57,069 nucleotides of DNA, taken from assembly GCF_002567005.1 (NCBI RefSeq), contig NZ_NUZU01000011.1, positions 19,541 to 76,609 of the forward strand. Direction: 5' to 3'. The DNA comes from Bacillus sp. AFS073361 (GTDB taxonomy: Bacteria > Bacillota > Bacilli > Bacillales > Cytobacillaceae). Position 1 is the stretch's first letter. Each line of letters begins with the position of its first letter. A program made the position numbers and the translations under genes. The notes under the pieces were generated by a model. That model was not told the DNA's origin, made no database searches, and saw nothing but the letters and a program-made list of their open reading frames with translations. This document shows, one piece after another, positions 46,901 to 54,799 of the stretch.

Positions 46901-48193
46901 CTGACTTTTGATGTAAATACAGCAAATGCAGGGAAGTATGATTTGACATGGAGGTATAACAATGACTCTTCGTCAAAAAGAACGGCGAATCGTTCTGTTT
47001 ATGTAAATAACGAGAAAATAGATGATGTTAATTTTGCTTACAGTAATAATTGGAAAGATCAAACTATGACAGGAATTCCTTTAAAAGAAGGAAAAAATAA
47101 GATTACCATAAGAGTCGAGAATCTAGATGATGATGGGGTGAAGCTAGATTATTTACAAATCGGAAGTAAAAAGTATCATGCCGAATCAACTAATTCTCTG
47201 CCTACAATGCAAATCTATAAAGATACGTTATTAAATTTCGGACATGCAGGGGATGAAGTTACTTTTGACGTAGATTTAAAGGAAAAAGGAGAAACTAGTT
47301 TTATATTTACTTATTCTAATGCAGGAGCCGACACAGTAAGAACAATCTATGTGGATGGAAAACCAGTGTTAGATGACAAAGGGAATCCGTATACGGTCGC
47401 ATTTAATACTACAAAAAATATAGATACCTATAGTGAAGACGGATATGTGGTATTACCAGGTTTAGATTCAGGTAAACATACGATTACGTTGAAACAGGAT
47501 GATAATCAAAAGGGTTCTATTAATTTACGTCGTATGACCGTTGGACTATTTGATGAACCATCGGTACGTTTAATGGATGCGGGACTCGCGGCAATGGGCG
47601 CGACACATATTGAAATGGGTACAGCTGAGAAATACGATGAAGGACCTAATATGTTGGCACATGAATATTATCCGAATCGCAGTAAAAAAATGAGTCAATC
47701 TCTTAAAGAATCTATGAAGGATTATTATAAGTTTTTTGCTGCCTACGAAAATCTGCTTTTTGATAGTAAAGGGACGGATCGGATGATAAAGGCCGAAGAG
47801 AAAGGCCAGCCACTAAAAGTCAGCAGAGATGGAGAGAAAAATACTATTTGGTCAATTGTTAGGGAAAACAAGAATAATGGTTTTGAGGACTATGACGTAG
47901 TTCATCTCATTAATCTATTAAATAATGATTCCAACTGGAGAAATGCAGCATCAAAACCAATTAAGCATCAAGAATTAACAGTACGATACCCAATAGGAAT
48001 GAGCCAACAAGAACTGCCTGACTTAAAGGTTTATTCAGCTAGTCCGGATGCCGACCAGGGACAATTAAAAGAACTTCAGTATAAATGGGAGAAGGAAGAG
48101 TTAGTCATTACCCTTCCAAGCTTGGAATACTGGGAAATGATTGTCATCGACCGCGACGGAATTGAAAATAAAAAAACAGAGAAAATAAAATAG
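43916..48193 (+). CDS. secreted GH66 enzyme (CITase/dextranase type) with six inserted CBM35-like modules
   Basis: A 1425-residue exported enzyme. A signal peptide (about 1-36, ending AHA) precedes a beta-sandwich (about 50-145) and a GH66 (beta/alpha)8 barrel. The nucleophile is Asp338 (FDGMHLDQWG), the acid/base Glu410 (DFDYSEIWQ). After strand 7 (VVIAGYMNYKQ, about 445) six beta-sandwich modules follow at about 453-577, 585-701, 704-824, 827-961, 964-1083 and 1086-1210, most opening with Y-x-A-E or similar and closing with (V/L)D-x-L-x-(V/L). The barrel resumes at about 1214 (VRLMDAGLAAMGATHIEMG). Cycloisomaltooligosaccharide glucanotransferases have a CBM35 inserted at this point; simple dextranases do not. 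ATG at 43916 follows AAGGAGG. Likely products are (cyclo)isomaltooligosaccharides from dextran. Confidence 0.88.
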   Translation: MKKSKKKRILPIASLVALNLTLTSLPLIPMTKAHATSPNIYEAAKKQLPSEPIQAFLVDKARYNPGEKVTMSLLFDSSKEWKGTLNLDVYHLNEKVAEGKKNIQVKRDVKGLEIVWTPPADDFRGYMVKASIEGSNQTLTAAIDVSSDWTHYPRYGYTTEFPKETAVESDKKMKQLTQEYYLNGFQFYDWMWRHDVSVYSKTGSNGKPILDKDGNFITEEIGSNTVYKDLLGRMLFPLTIKQQVQAAQKYNAAAMAYQMNYAARENYQDFGVKKEWGLYRKNAQFPNPSQQDQEGFIFDWANTGLYLQDPGNPSWQTYINKQFARSVNDFGFDGMHLDQWGANDNDYLYDYNGEERYFSKDYDSLINSVKDSLVKNNSKKDFVTFNMVGGNEGYKDVPKPTTNTDFDYSEIWQDKDNYRNLVKVVEDTRKTNGGKAVVIAGYMNYKQATGIHYEAADVKGIPKAERFSSSIQKVPGWVGDFGRQDEDQIIWTVDVPESGTYNVDLKYGHDNEASPEGKLSVNNQLVENAITFNEKTGWGNPVANKNLSLHLEKGTNKIKLQLNTNNLWLNVDSMVVKNDSFEKEYEAEDAELISCKVDKIGHVENFEIDGDYIEFTVKSAQAGTYPIQFGYSVGTTVVNRNLYVNNELISNSIKLEPTGSWEIFNDSEAIQVPLKAGENKVVLKVEKVNDTGAKVDYLKVGDSRYQAEKSTVGWDPTQKPIIETASNQISNFKQQGDYLSFKVDSDESKELPISITYKNAGAETERSLLVNGKKAGIVHFNQTNAGWNKVHVPIYLYKGTNEIQLKMEDQTTEKGIEVDQLEVNHQVIEAEKTDLGWSPVEARTSSISVSPGKTDNFGQAGQRAIFTVNNEKETDTLRFKYRTGNNPRVNIYVDGKLIPANNSYVDGKTVSENIFASTPGGWDGAMVEKSIKANVPAGQHEVLFELASNGEYINLDSLLVGDEEYQVEEAAFAPEGNGITTSEGYIYDFNEDGDFLTFDVNTANAGKYDLTWRYNNDSSSKRTANRSVYVNNEKIDDVNFAYSNNWKDQTMTGIPLKEGKNKITIRVENLDDDGVKLDYLQIGSKKYHAESTNSLPTMQIYKDTLLNFGHAGDEVTFDVDLKEKGETSFIFTYSNAGADTVRTIYVDGKPVLDDKGNPYTVAFNTTKNIDTYSEDGYVVLPGLDSGKHTITLKQDDNQKGSINLRRMTVGLFDEPSVRLMDAGLAAMGATHIEMGTAEKYDEGPNMLAHEYYPNRSKKMSQSLKESMKDYYKFFAAYENLLFDSKGTDRMIKAEEKGQPLKVSRDGEKNTIWSIVRENKNNGFEDYDVVHLINLLNNDSNWRNAASKPIKHQELTVRYPIGMSQQELPDLKVYSASPDADQGQLKELQYKWEKEELVITLPSLEYWEMIVIDRDGIENKKTEKIK

Positions 48194-48204
48194 TATGATA
48201 TTTA

Positions 48205-48241
48205 TAGAGTGAGATTATCTGTAATGTATAAATCTCACTCT
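48205..48241 (+). terminator. hairpin terminator after GH66
   Basis: TAGAGTGAGATT and AATCTCACTCTA form a perfect 12-bp stem; T-rich sequence follows. Confidence 0.8.
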
Positions 48242-48340
48242 ATTCTTCTATTTTTATAAAGCCAAGTCCCTTTTTTAGGTAGAAAATGTAATGATAGTTT
48301 TAAAGATCATATAAATAAAAAGGGAAAAAGAGTGATAGTT

Positions 48341-49329
48341 ATGGAAGAAAAATGGCTTGGTGGTGTGGATATAGGTGGGACCACCATTAAAACATTTGTT
48401 AACTTGCATGGTGAGATTATAAAAAGTTCGGAAATAGAAACGGACAAAAGGGAAAGGGGTCAGCATATTCCCACAACTATCTCAAAATCGATTGATCAAA
48501 AGTTAAACGAATTATATGAAAAAAAAATAAGTTAATAGGTATCGGAATAGGAGCACCTGGTCCCGTTAATAAAGAAGACGGTTCCATTGAAGTGGCGGTA
48601 AATTTAGGGTGGGAGAAATTTCCTTTACGGGAAATTCTTGAAATGGAAACATCCTTACCAGTTATTGTTGAAAATGATGCTAATATTGCAGCAATAGGAG
48701 GAATGTGGAAAGGTGCAGGCAAAGGAGCTGTGAACTTAATCTGTGTCACCTTAGGAACAGGCGTAGGAGGCGGGATTATCGTCAACGGTGAGATTGTACA
48801 TGGTACCAATGGAGCTGGCGGAGAAATTGATCATATTACCTCTGTTCCCAGAGATGGTTTACCTTGTAATTGTGGAAAAACGGGGTGTTTAGAAACCGTT
48901 GCATCTGCAACAGGAATTGTCCGATTAGCTCAAAAACGACTAGCTTTTGATGATTGTACTAGTAAATTAAGGGGAATTCATGAGGAAAATCAAGCAATAA
49001 CAGCCAAGCAAGTTTTTGATGCTGCAAACGAAGGGGATGAATTTGCGAAGCAAATAATCCAACAAGTTGCATATCACTTGGGATTGGCTTTGGCCAATTT
49101 ACCTAATGGCTTAAATCCTGAAAAAATTGTCATCGGAGGCGGAGTGTCAAAAGCAGGTAACGCACTTTTGAGTAATTTGAGAGAGGAGTTTTTTTCCTTT
49201 ACTTTTCCAAGAGTATCCCAAGGTGTAGAGATTGTTCCTGCAACACTAGGAAATAATGCAGGCGTAATTGGAGGAGCTTGGCTGGTAAAAAAACACTTGA
49301 CTAAATTAATAAAAAACGTGTTGATCTAA
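48341..49329 (+). pseudogene. ROK-family sugar kinase (glucokinase-like), frameshifted at an A tract
   Basis: Residues 1-60 carry the ROK phosphate-1 motif (GGVDIGGTTIKTF). At a run of nine A (about 48520-48528) the frame ends in ISstop. With one extra A it continues YEKKNKLIGIGIGAPGPVN and runs to 49329 with VENDANIAAIG, TLGTGVGGGIIVNG and the zinc-binding CNCGKTGCLE. The rest is intact, about 330 residues in total. The start is ATG 48341 or GTG 48332, without a strong ribosome site. The product would phosphorylate glucose released by the GH13 enzyme. The slip may be a real mutation, slippage at the tract, or a sequencing error. Confidence 0.8.
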
Positions 49330-49350
49330 AATATATGGAGGGTGGTTTTG

Positions 49351-49587
49351 TTGAAATCAAATGAAGAAACCCTTGAAGACCTAAAAAAAGAATTACTTCG
49401 GATTGGTTCAACCAAGCAAAGGGATTATGATTTATTCAAGAGGAAGGGCCAAGTATTAAGTACAACTATTTGTCGAAGATTAAAATTAAGTTGGCCTATG
49501 GCTGTCAAGAAAACAGGGTTAATATCTTTTAGAGATAATAGTTCTAGTGGTCCTTTCATTTTGAACTATTGTGTTCTATTAAATTAA
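49351..49587 (+). CDS. small protein with a homing-endonuclease-associated repeat
   Basis: A 78-residue protein whose first 55 residues (LEDLKKELLRIGSTKQRDYD, then STTICRRLKLSWPMAVKKTG) resemble a single homing-endonuclease-associated repeat, a small helical DNA-binding unit. No HNH catalytic motif is present. TTG at 49351 has GGAGGG upstream; a GTG at 49342 is also in frame. It follows the ROK gene by 21 bp. It may be an endonuclease remnant or an independent DNA-binding protein. Confidence 0.55.
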   Translation: MKSNEETLEDLKKELLRIGSTKQRDYDLFKRKGQVLSTTICRRLKLSWPMAVKKTGLISFRDNSSSGPFILNYCVLLN

Positions 49588-49706
49588 ATGTTGTTTGTAG
49601 TAAAAACACAGGATGGAATATTAGTAAAAAACCATATGTCCCAGGGGATTAGGGCGGTATCATGTTAGAAAGCTGCCTTAGTAGGGCACATAGGGTTTAA
49701 AATAGG

Positions 49707-49738
49707 GGGAAGCCTCGTGAGAGGTTTCCCTACTTTTT
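49707..49738 (+). terminator. terminator hairpin after the ROK/HNH-repeat genes
   Basis: GGGAAGCCTC pairs with GAGGTTTCCC (one G-U) around GTGA, followed by TACTTTTTT. Confidence 0.85.
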
Positions 49739-49793
49739 TATTGTGAATTTTAGGATGCTTTCTACGCAATTATTCCTTATATTTTTAAAAGAT

Positions 49794-49962
49794 GTCCTTT
49801 ATCGCTATTTAATACTAATAAAGAACACCTTATCCTTTTATAAGAAAAAAGAATGATAGAGATGCGTAATATAAGACACCTTTTTTGTGATGAAACGGTT
49901 TCTTATAAAGGGATTTAAAATCATAATTGTCTTAAAAGTGGATTAGAGAAAGGGGATTAAAT
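49794..49962 (+). promoter_or_regulatory. regulatory module C (orphan copy)
   Basis: Aligns with module A: CTTTATCGCTATT...AATAAAGAACACC, then GTAATATAAGACACC 51 bp later, then GAAACGGTTTC (49892-49902) 18 bp further, and a start codon with AAAGGGG about 87 bp after ACACC (85 in module A). No full gene follows, so the downstream gene appears to be lost. Confidence 0.6.
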
Positions 49963-50385
49963 ATGGAACATTATTTATGTGAAATGTCAAAGAGATCCCT
50001 CAAGTCAACTTATAAATAAAGATTAATAGAAACTGTCGGTAACAATAAATAATTAGAAAGAATACAAGACTCGTCCTTGACAAGGTTGAGATCATTTACG
50101 ATACCAAAGATTAATGGTCAATTTAGTAATGGATTAAAAGTAAAAATTAAAAAATAAATAAAATAATCTGCAGACCACTTAAAAAGGATCTGCAGATGTT
50201 GTCGGTAACTTAGGGCGGGTTCCGAATAGAAATAAGTTTGTAACATTTTGGTAACGAACTAAAAATAACTTCCGATAATAATTAGTAACCAAATTTATAA
50301 CAGTGCCTAAAAAAGCCTTTAAGAATAAGGATTACCAATAACTATTAAGTACTTAAAAAAACTTGAAATAACACTTTTCCTCTAA

Positions 50386-50450
50386 CTTCAATACTGCTCG
50401 AGACCTGCGTGCCAGGTCTGGTGGGTTCGATTCCCACGCAGTCCCGCCAA
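50386..50450 (+). repeat. attachment site copy 3 (tRNA-Sec 3' fragment)
   Basis: Matches copies 1 and 2 from the anticodon loop to one base past CCA, with two substitutions in the anticodon-stem portion; the last 51 bp (50400-50450) are identical. It marks the right end of island 2. No integrase and no TATCAAGGGTTT motif follow it, unlike copies 1 and 2. Confidence 0.9.
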
Positions 50451-50504
50451 TTATGGATTTTCATCATTTACATAATTTCTCATGTTGAAAGTGTTGTTTG
50501 ATCT

Positions 50505-50536
50505 TTGTTCAACAATCTGGCCCAATTGTTGAACAA
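50505..50536. terminator. perfect inverted repeat downstream of att copy 3
   Basis: TTGTTCAACAAT and ATTGTTGAACAA form a 12-bp perfect stem with an 8-base loop. It lies 67 bp beyond the stop of the minus-strand ger operon and could end it, although the T-run is weak; an integrase or excisionase binding site is an alternative. Confidence 0.45.
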
Positions 50537-50602
50537 GGATTGTAGTTAATTATGGTTTTACATATTGATACATGGAAGAATAAGACTTTATCATTATCTT
50601 TA

Positions 50603-51733
50603 CTAATCAACTGCCCCTGTTCGTTTTATTTCTATCGTTATATTTGGTTTGAACTTTAATCTGGAATACTTTTCTCTCAAATCTTCTTCATTAGTATTGG
50701 AATATTTTCGAATACTTTTTATTTTTCTTCCAATGCCAATTGGATCAATTTCTAATTTCCTAAACACCTCAAGAATATCCCCTAATTCTTTGTTTAGTTC
50801 TTCCTCAAGTATTTGCTCCAATTTTTTTATGGATTCCTTATTTTTAAAAGTCACAGCAGGCTGTAATTCTATAGTTGAAACTGAAATAGTGGCGTTTAGG
50901 TTTACCGCCTCTTCTTTAGAAAATTCAATTTTTCCACGGTACTTTATTGGGCGAATGGTAATATTAAATTTATCTCCTTTTATCTTTTCGACTAGTGTTA
51001 CTCCCTTTTTTTCTAAAACCTCAACAGGAATGTTAAATGTTATATCTCCCAAAAAAGCATCTCTATTAGTGAATAATTTTATGAACAAGGTTTTTTTCAA
51101 AGAGATAGAACCCACCATTTTATCACCCTTAAATAATGCAACACTATTGATATAGGGGGCTACACCCTTCTTATTCGCTATAATAGGTAAGGTAGGATCG
51201 ATACCAATATCATATAGTGAGGAGAAAAAATCGTGCAAGTTGGAGTCTATTAACATTTCCTTCCTTTCGTGTTTATCTAATAATTGGTAAATATATGATC
51301 CCATGTCAGGGAATTCTTCATAGTTATTATTATTAATCGTATCCTCAGCATTGTTTGTAATTGCCAAAAATATTAAAGACCCAATGCTGGTGTCACGTTG
51401 CATGGTATCTAAAAAAGAAGCAATTCCTAACATTTCAGTCATATCTTTATCAAATAATATTGTCCTTAGTTGTCCAGAAGTAATGTCGTGGCTTGTCTGT
51501 TGTTCTAACCTTTGTCTTATTTGTTTGCTTGTCGTTCCGACGGCAGAAATGGTTACACTTGTCTTTTCTTCTTTACGGTCGAATTGTAACAAGCTAATTG
51601 TACCTTTGTATGTATCCTCATCAAGTAAGTCATAACCAATAATTGTTGAAATCCCTTGCCTTTCTAATGTTTTATCAGGGGGCATACATGCAGTGCAGAG
51701 AAGGGAACACAATAGAATAAAACATTTTTTCAT
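50603..51733 (-). CDS. spore germinant receptor C subunit (GerAC/GerKC-like lipoprotein)
   Basis: A 376-residue lipoprotein with signal and lipobox (LLCSLLCTACMPP, Cys at about residue 16). The mature region shows the GerC pattern (ISTIIGYDLLDEDTYKGTIS, TSKQIRQRLEQQTSHDITSGQLR). Together with A and B subunits it forms a nutrient receptor in the inner spore membrane. ATG at 51733 has CGGAG upstream; the open frame to 51847 overlaps the gerB stop and lacks a site. It is last in a gerA-gerB-gerC operon on the minus strand. Confidence 0.88.
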   Translation of the reverse strand: MKKCFILLCSLLCTACMPPDKTLERQGISTIIGYDLLDEDTYKGTISLLQFDRKEEKTSVTISAVGTTSKQIRQRLEQQTSHDITSGQLRTILFDKDMTEMLGIASFLDTMQRDTSIGSLIFLAITNNAEDTINNNNYEEFPDMGSYIYQLLDKHERKEMLIDSNLHDFFSSLYDIGIDPTLPIIANKKGVAPYINSVALFKGDKMVGSISLKKTLFIKLFTNRDAFLGDITFNIPVEVLEKKGVTLVEKIKGDKFNITIRPIKYRGKIEFSKEEAVNLNATISVSTIELQPAVTFKNKESIKKLEQILEEELNKELGDILEVFRKLEIDPIGIGRKIKSIRKYSNTNEEDLREKYSRLKFKPNITIEIKRTGAVD

Positions 51734-51746
51734 TTTTTCAACTCCG

Positions 51747-52832
51747 TTAAGAACGTGAAAAGATTTTAGATTTAATGATTGAAATGAAATATAAGAATAT
51801 CGGATAGATAAACCATAGGTAAAAGCCAACCTGACTAACTTGATCAAAAAAAAGGTTATTGTCGACTCTTTTTGTGATAAAAAGACTGGTTATAAGAATG
51901 ATGATAGAAATTATCCATATTCCGTGTTTTTGTTTTAAGTGAAATATTTGTTTAACTCCTTTTGAAGAAATAAATAGGTATGTACATAAATTCGGAAAAA
52001 TGACTATTATCCATAATGAAACGGCTATAAATTCAAAACGCTCAATAAATGGAAAATGGACAGAACTTATCATACTGACAATAGGCCAGATATGCCTTTC
52101 TAATTCTTTTGGGCTGAAAAATAATATAGAAATAACAGTTGAAAATAAAATAAGGAGGGTGGTAAACCAAACTGCTAATTGACTGAAAAAAAGTATTTTA
52201 TTTTTCTCCTTTATAAAGGGAAAAATAAAATATAAAGTCTCAAAACCCAACATGGTATAACTACTTTTAAAGACTCCTTTCATCAATTCTGAAGGGGAAG
52301 CAGCCAGGATGGGTAAAATTCTAGTAAACTTTATGGAATCTAGTGGTTGATACATCACAAATACCAGCCATATAGTCATTATAAAGGATAAGAAGCATAT
52401 CCCTGCAATTACTCTGAATCCACCTGATACTGCATAAATGGTTAGTAATAATAGTACTAAAGTGGCTCCCCATTCATAAAACCCTTCATAGCCCCATGTT
52501 AGGGACAATTCTATATAACCAATGATGATAGAGTAATTGGCTGCAATGAAGTAAATGACAATAAAGGTATTGATGATACTACCTAGAAAGCGACCAAACA
52601 AAATTTCGTGTATTTCATAAAGATTACAGTTTTCATATTTATTTAGTAAGCTAATCATAATCCAAGTGATAAGACTAATGTATAGACCAGATAGTAAAAT
52701 GGACATCCATGCATCTTGCTTAGCTTCAAGATAAATTATTCTAGGAACACCAAGGATGCCCATCCCAATTTGCGAAGTGTGTATGATAAAGAAAGCAATA
52801 TAGGCGTTTACAAAACTAATATTTGATTTCAT
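51747..52832 (-). CDS. spore germinant receptor B subunit (GerAB/GerKB-like permease)
   Basis: A 361-residue membrane protein with about ten predicted helices, of the amino-acid permease-like GerB family (SQIGMGILGVPRIIYLEAKQDAWMS is the conserved TM1-loop region). It is the germinant-binding subunit in characterised receptors. ATG at 52832 has TGAGGTGG just upstream, within the end of gerA. The germinant cannot be predicted from sequence. Confidence 0.88.
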   Translation of the reverse strand: MKSNISFVNAYIAFFIIHTSQIGMGILGVPRIIYLEAKQDAWMSILLSGLYISLITWIMISLLNKYENCNLYEIHEILFGRFLGSIINTFIVIYFIAANYSIIIGYIELSLTWGYEGFYEWGATLVLLLLTIYAVSGGFRVIAGICFLSFIMTIWLVFVMYQPLDSIKFTRILPILAASPSELMKGVFKSSYTMLGFETLYFIFPFIKEKNKILFFSQLAVWFTTLLILFSTVISILFFSPKELERHIWPIVSMISSVHFPFIERFEFIAVSLWIIVIFPNLCTYLFISSKGVKQIFHLKQKHGIWIISIIILITSLFITKRVDNNLFFDQVSQVGFYLWFIYPIFLYFISIIKSKIFSRS

Positions 52833-52840
52833 TATCCACC

Positions 52841-54373
52841 TCAAAATTCATCCAAATCTTTTTCTGTTTTTTTAGATTTCCACCTGGTGCGGATTGCATT
52901 TAATGGACGATTGACAATAGGACGTTTCATATAAAAATGATGTGGGAGACGTATTAAGAAATATTTTAAATCCTCGATCCTAAACGGGTATAAAGGTGCA
53001 AGATAAGGTTTGTTTAATGATGTCAATTTTAACAAGTGGACCATCAGTACACAGACACCGATAATAATTCCATTTAATCCCCAAATACCAGCTAGAATGA
53101 TGAAAGGAAATCTGGCAACTCTTATAGCAGTTCCCATTTCATAAATTGGAGCCATAAACGCCCCCAATGCACTAAATGCCACAATAATAATTAGAATATT
53201 ACTAGTCAAGCCCGCCTCAACAGTTGCTTGGCCAATAACAATCCCTCCAACAATTCCCATTGTTTGACCTACTTTTGAAGGAAGGCGTGCCCCTGCTTCT
53301 CTAAGTAATTCAATTAAAAATTCCAATAAAAGTGCTTCTAGCAAAGGGGGGAAAGGAACTTGTGAACGGGATTGACCAATTATTATTAACAATTTAGATG
53401 GAATAAGTTCAAAGTGATAGGTAATGGTTGCAACATAGAATGCTGTAAAGAGGAGTGACCCAACCATAGCAAATAATCGTACAAATCTAATAAAAGTACT
53501 TAAGGACCATCTTAAATAAATATCTTCTGTTGATTCAAAAAATGATAAAAAATTAGCAGGTCCTATAATGGCAACGGGACTTCTATCTATTAGAACACCA
53601 ATCCTTCCGTTTAAAATAGAATAGAGGAATCGATCGGGCAACTCTGTTAATATAAACTGTGGAAAAAACGAGTAATGATTATCTTCAAGACATTGTGCTA
53701 ATACTGAACTGTCACTTATATCGTCAGTTTTTATTTTTTCAAACCTTTCCTTAAGTGTTTTAAGTATGTCATCATCCGCTATATCTTTAATATATATAAT
53801 TCTTACTTGCTTTTTAGCACGTTCTCCTATTTCTAGTTCATCTGTACACAAATTAGAATCTTTTAGATTTTGTCTTATAATTTTTATATTTGAAGTTAAT
53901 GATTCTGTAAATGATATTTTAGGACCGTATACCAATGATTCTGTTTCAGCTTTCTCGATAGACCTTTCAATAGGGTTAGTGCAATTTACCATAAATGCTT
54001 TACTTTCGACTGATAAGTAAATATAAACGAATCCCTTTAAGAGGGAAGAGATAACCTCTTGTTCATCAAAGTTTGTCTTTACTTCGTCCATTGGTATGTT
54101 TTTCAATAAGTAAGAGAAAGTTATGTATTCTATTGGAAGTTGTTGAATGTATTTAATTACATACTCATTTAGAAACTCATGTTTAATTAAATTTTTCATA
54201 AAAATAACTTCGAGACAATCTCCACCAACTTCAAGTGTTCTACACATTAAGTCTGGTGATTCGTTTAGGATGTATTTAATTTTTTCATAGTTAGGGCAGT
54301 TATTTTTATTTAGATGGATTTTCAATTGAAACATATCCTTCAATAGATTTTTTTTAGTATTTGAAGTAGGCAT
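52841..54373 (-). CDS. spore germinant receptor A subunit (GerAA/GerKA-like)
   Basis: A 510-residue protein with a soluble N-terminal domain (to about residue 280) and about five C-terminal membrane helices. The family signatures GVLIDRSPVAIIGPANF and PFPPLLEALLLEFLIELL are present. No good ribosome site precedes the ATG at 54373; a TTG at codon 17 (after GAAGGAT) is an alternative start. It is first in the ger operon, which is normally transcribed in the forespore under sigma-G; that promoter was not identified. Confidence 0.87.
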   Translation of the reverse strand: MPTSNTKKNLLKDMFQLKIHLNKNNCPNYEKIKYILNESPDLMCRTLEVGGDCLEVIFMKNLIKHEFLNEYVIKYIQQLPIEYITFSYLLKNIPMDEVKTNFDEQEVISSLLKGFVYIYLSVESKAFMVNCTNPIERSIEKAETESLVYGPKISFTESLTSNIKIIRQNLKDSNLCTDELEIGERAKKQVRIIYIKDIADDDILKTLKERFEKIKTDDISDSSVLAQCLEDNHYSFFPQFILTELPDRFLYSILNGRIGVLIDRSPVAIIGPANFLSFFESTEDIYLRWSLSTFIRFVRLFAMVGSLLFTAFYVATITYHFELIPSKLLIIIGQSRSQVPFPPLLEALLLEFLIELLREAGARLPSKVGQTMGIVGGIVIGQATVEAGLTSNILIIIVAFSALGAFMAPIYEMGTAIRVARFPFIILAGIWGLNGIIIGVCVLMVHLLKLTSLNKPYLAPLYPFRIEDLKYFLIRLPHHFYMKRPIVNRPLNAIRTRWKSKKTEKDLDEF

Positions 54374-54780
54374 TTATTTTATACTTGTTTTAACAAAGAA
54401 GTAAGGATTGACCTTTGAATGTTTATTTGTATTGAACAGAAAGTGATTTCTGGGACTAAAAACTGTGTGGAAACAGCATTAGTAGCTGTGTACTGTAAAG
54501 AGGGTGAATAAAAACCTCACTTAGATACAGTACGGAGAACCGTATCATGAATAACGGTAAACTAAAATCATTTTTGGTGATAAGGATTGTTTATGATTTT
54601 GTATAAAACTATATGGTGAGCGATAGTTTAAAGCATTACTTCAGTTGGAGTATTGCACTCTTTTGTTGAACGCACCCGTTGAAAAAGACACCATATGTTT
54701 TATTTGGCTGTGTTAACGTTCATGTGCTCTCACGGACCAATTTATGTTTTTATATTTTTAGTCAAATGTAAATTATTCTT
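54374..54780. other. intergenic region between gerA and the IS110 element
   Basis: No supported gene. Several short inverted repeats occur (ACTGTA.../...TACAGTAC around 54485-54530; ACCGTAT and AATAACGGT nearby). The left end of the IS may lie here or within the next 100 bp. Confidence 0.4.
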
Positions 54781-54799
54781 CAACTAATCTCCGTTAGAA

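Larger units (their letters stand above)
49588..50385. other. decayed end of island 2
   Basis: About 800 bp without a supported gene. It holds a terminator (49707-49738), regulatory module C (49794-49962), an 18-codon frame starting at ATG 49963, a short frame reading NTRLVLDKVEIIYDTKD just before 50110, and a hairpin at 50166-50197 (ATCTGCAG arms with a bulge). The pattern suggests a promoter whose gene has been deleted, leaving only fragments. Confidence 0.5.

Noticed and set aside
50649..51155. 168-codon plus-strand frame inside gerC
   Set aside because: It mirrors the codon pattern of the minus-strand lipoprotein gene and has no start signal.
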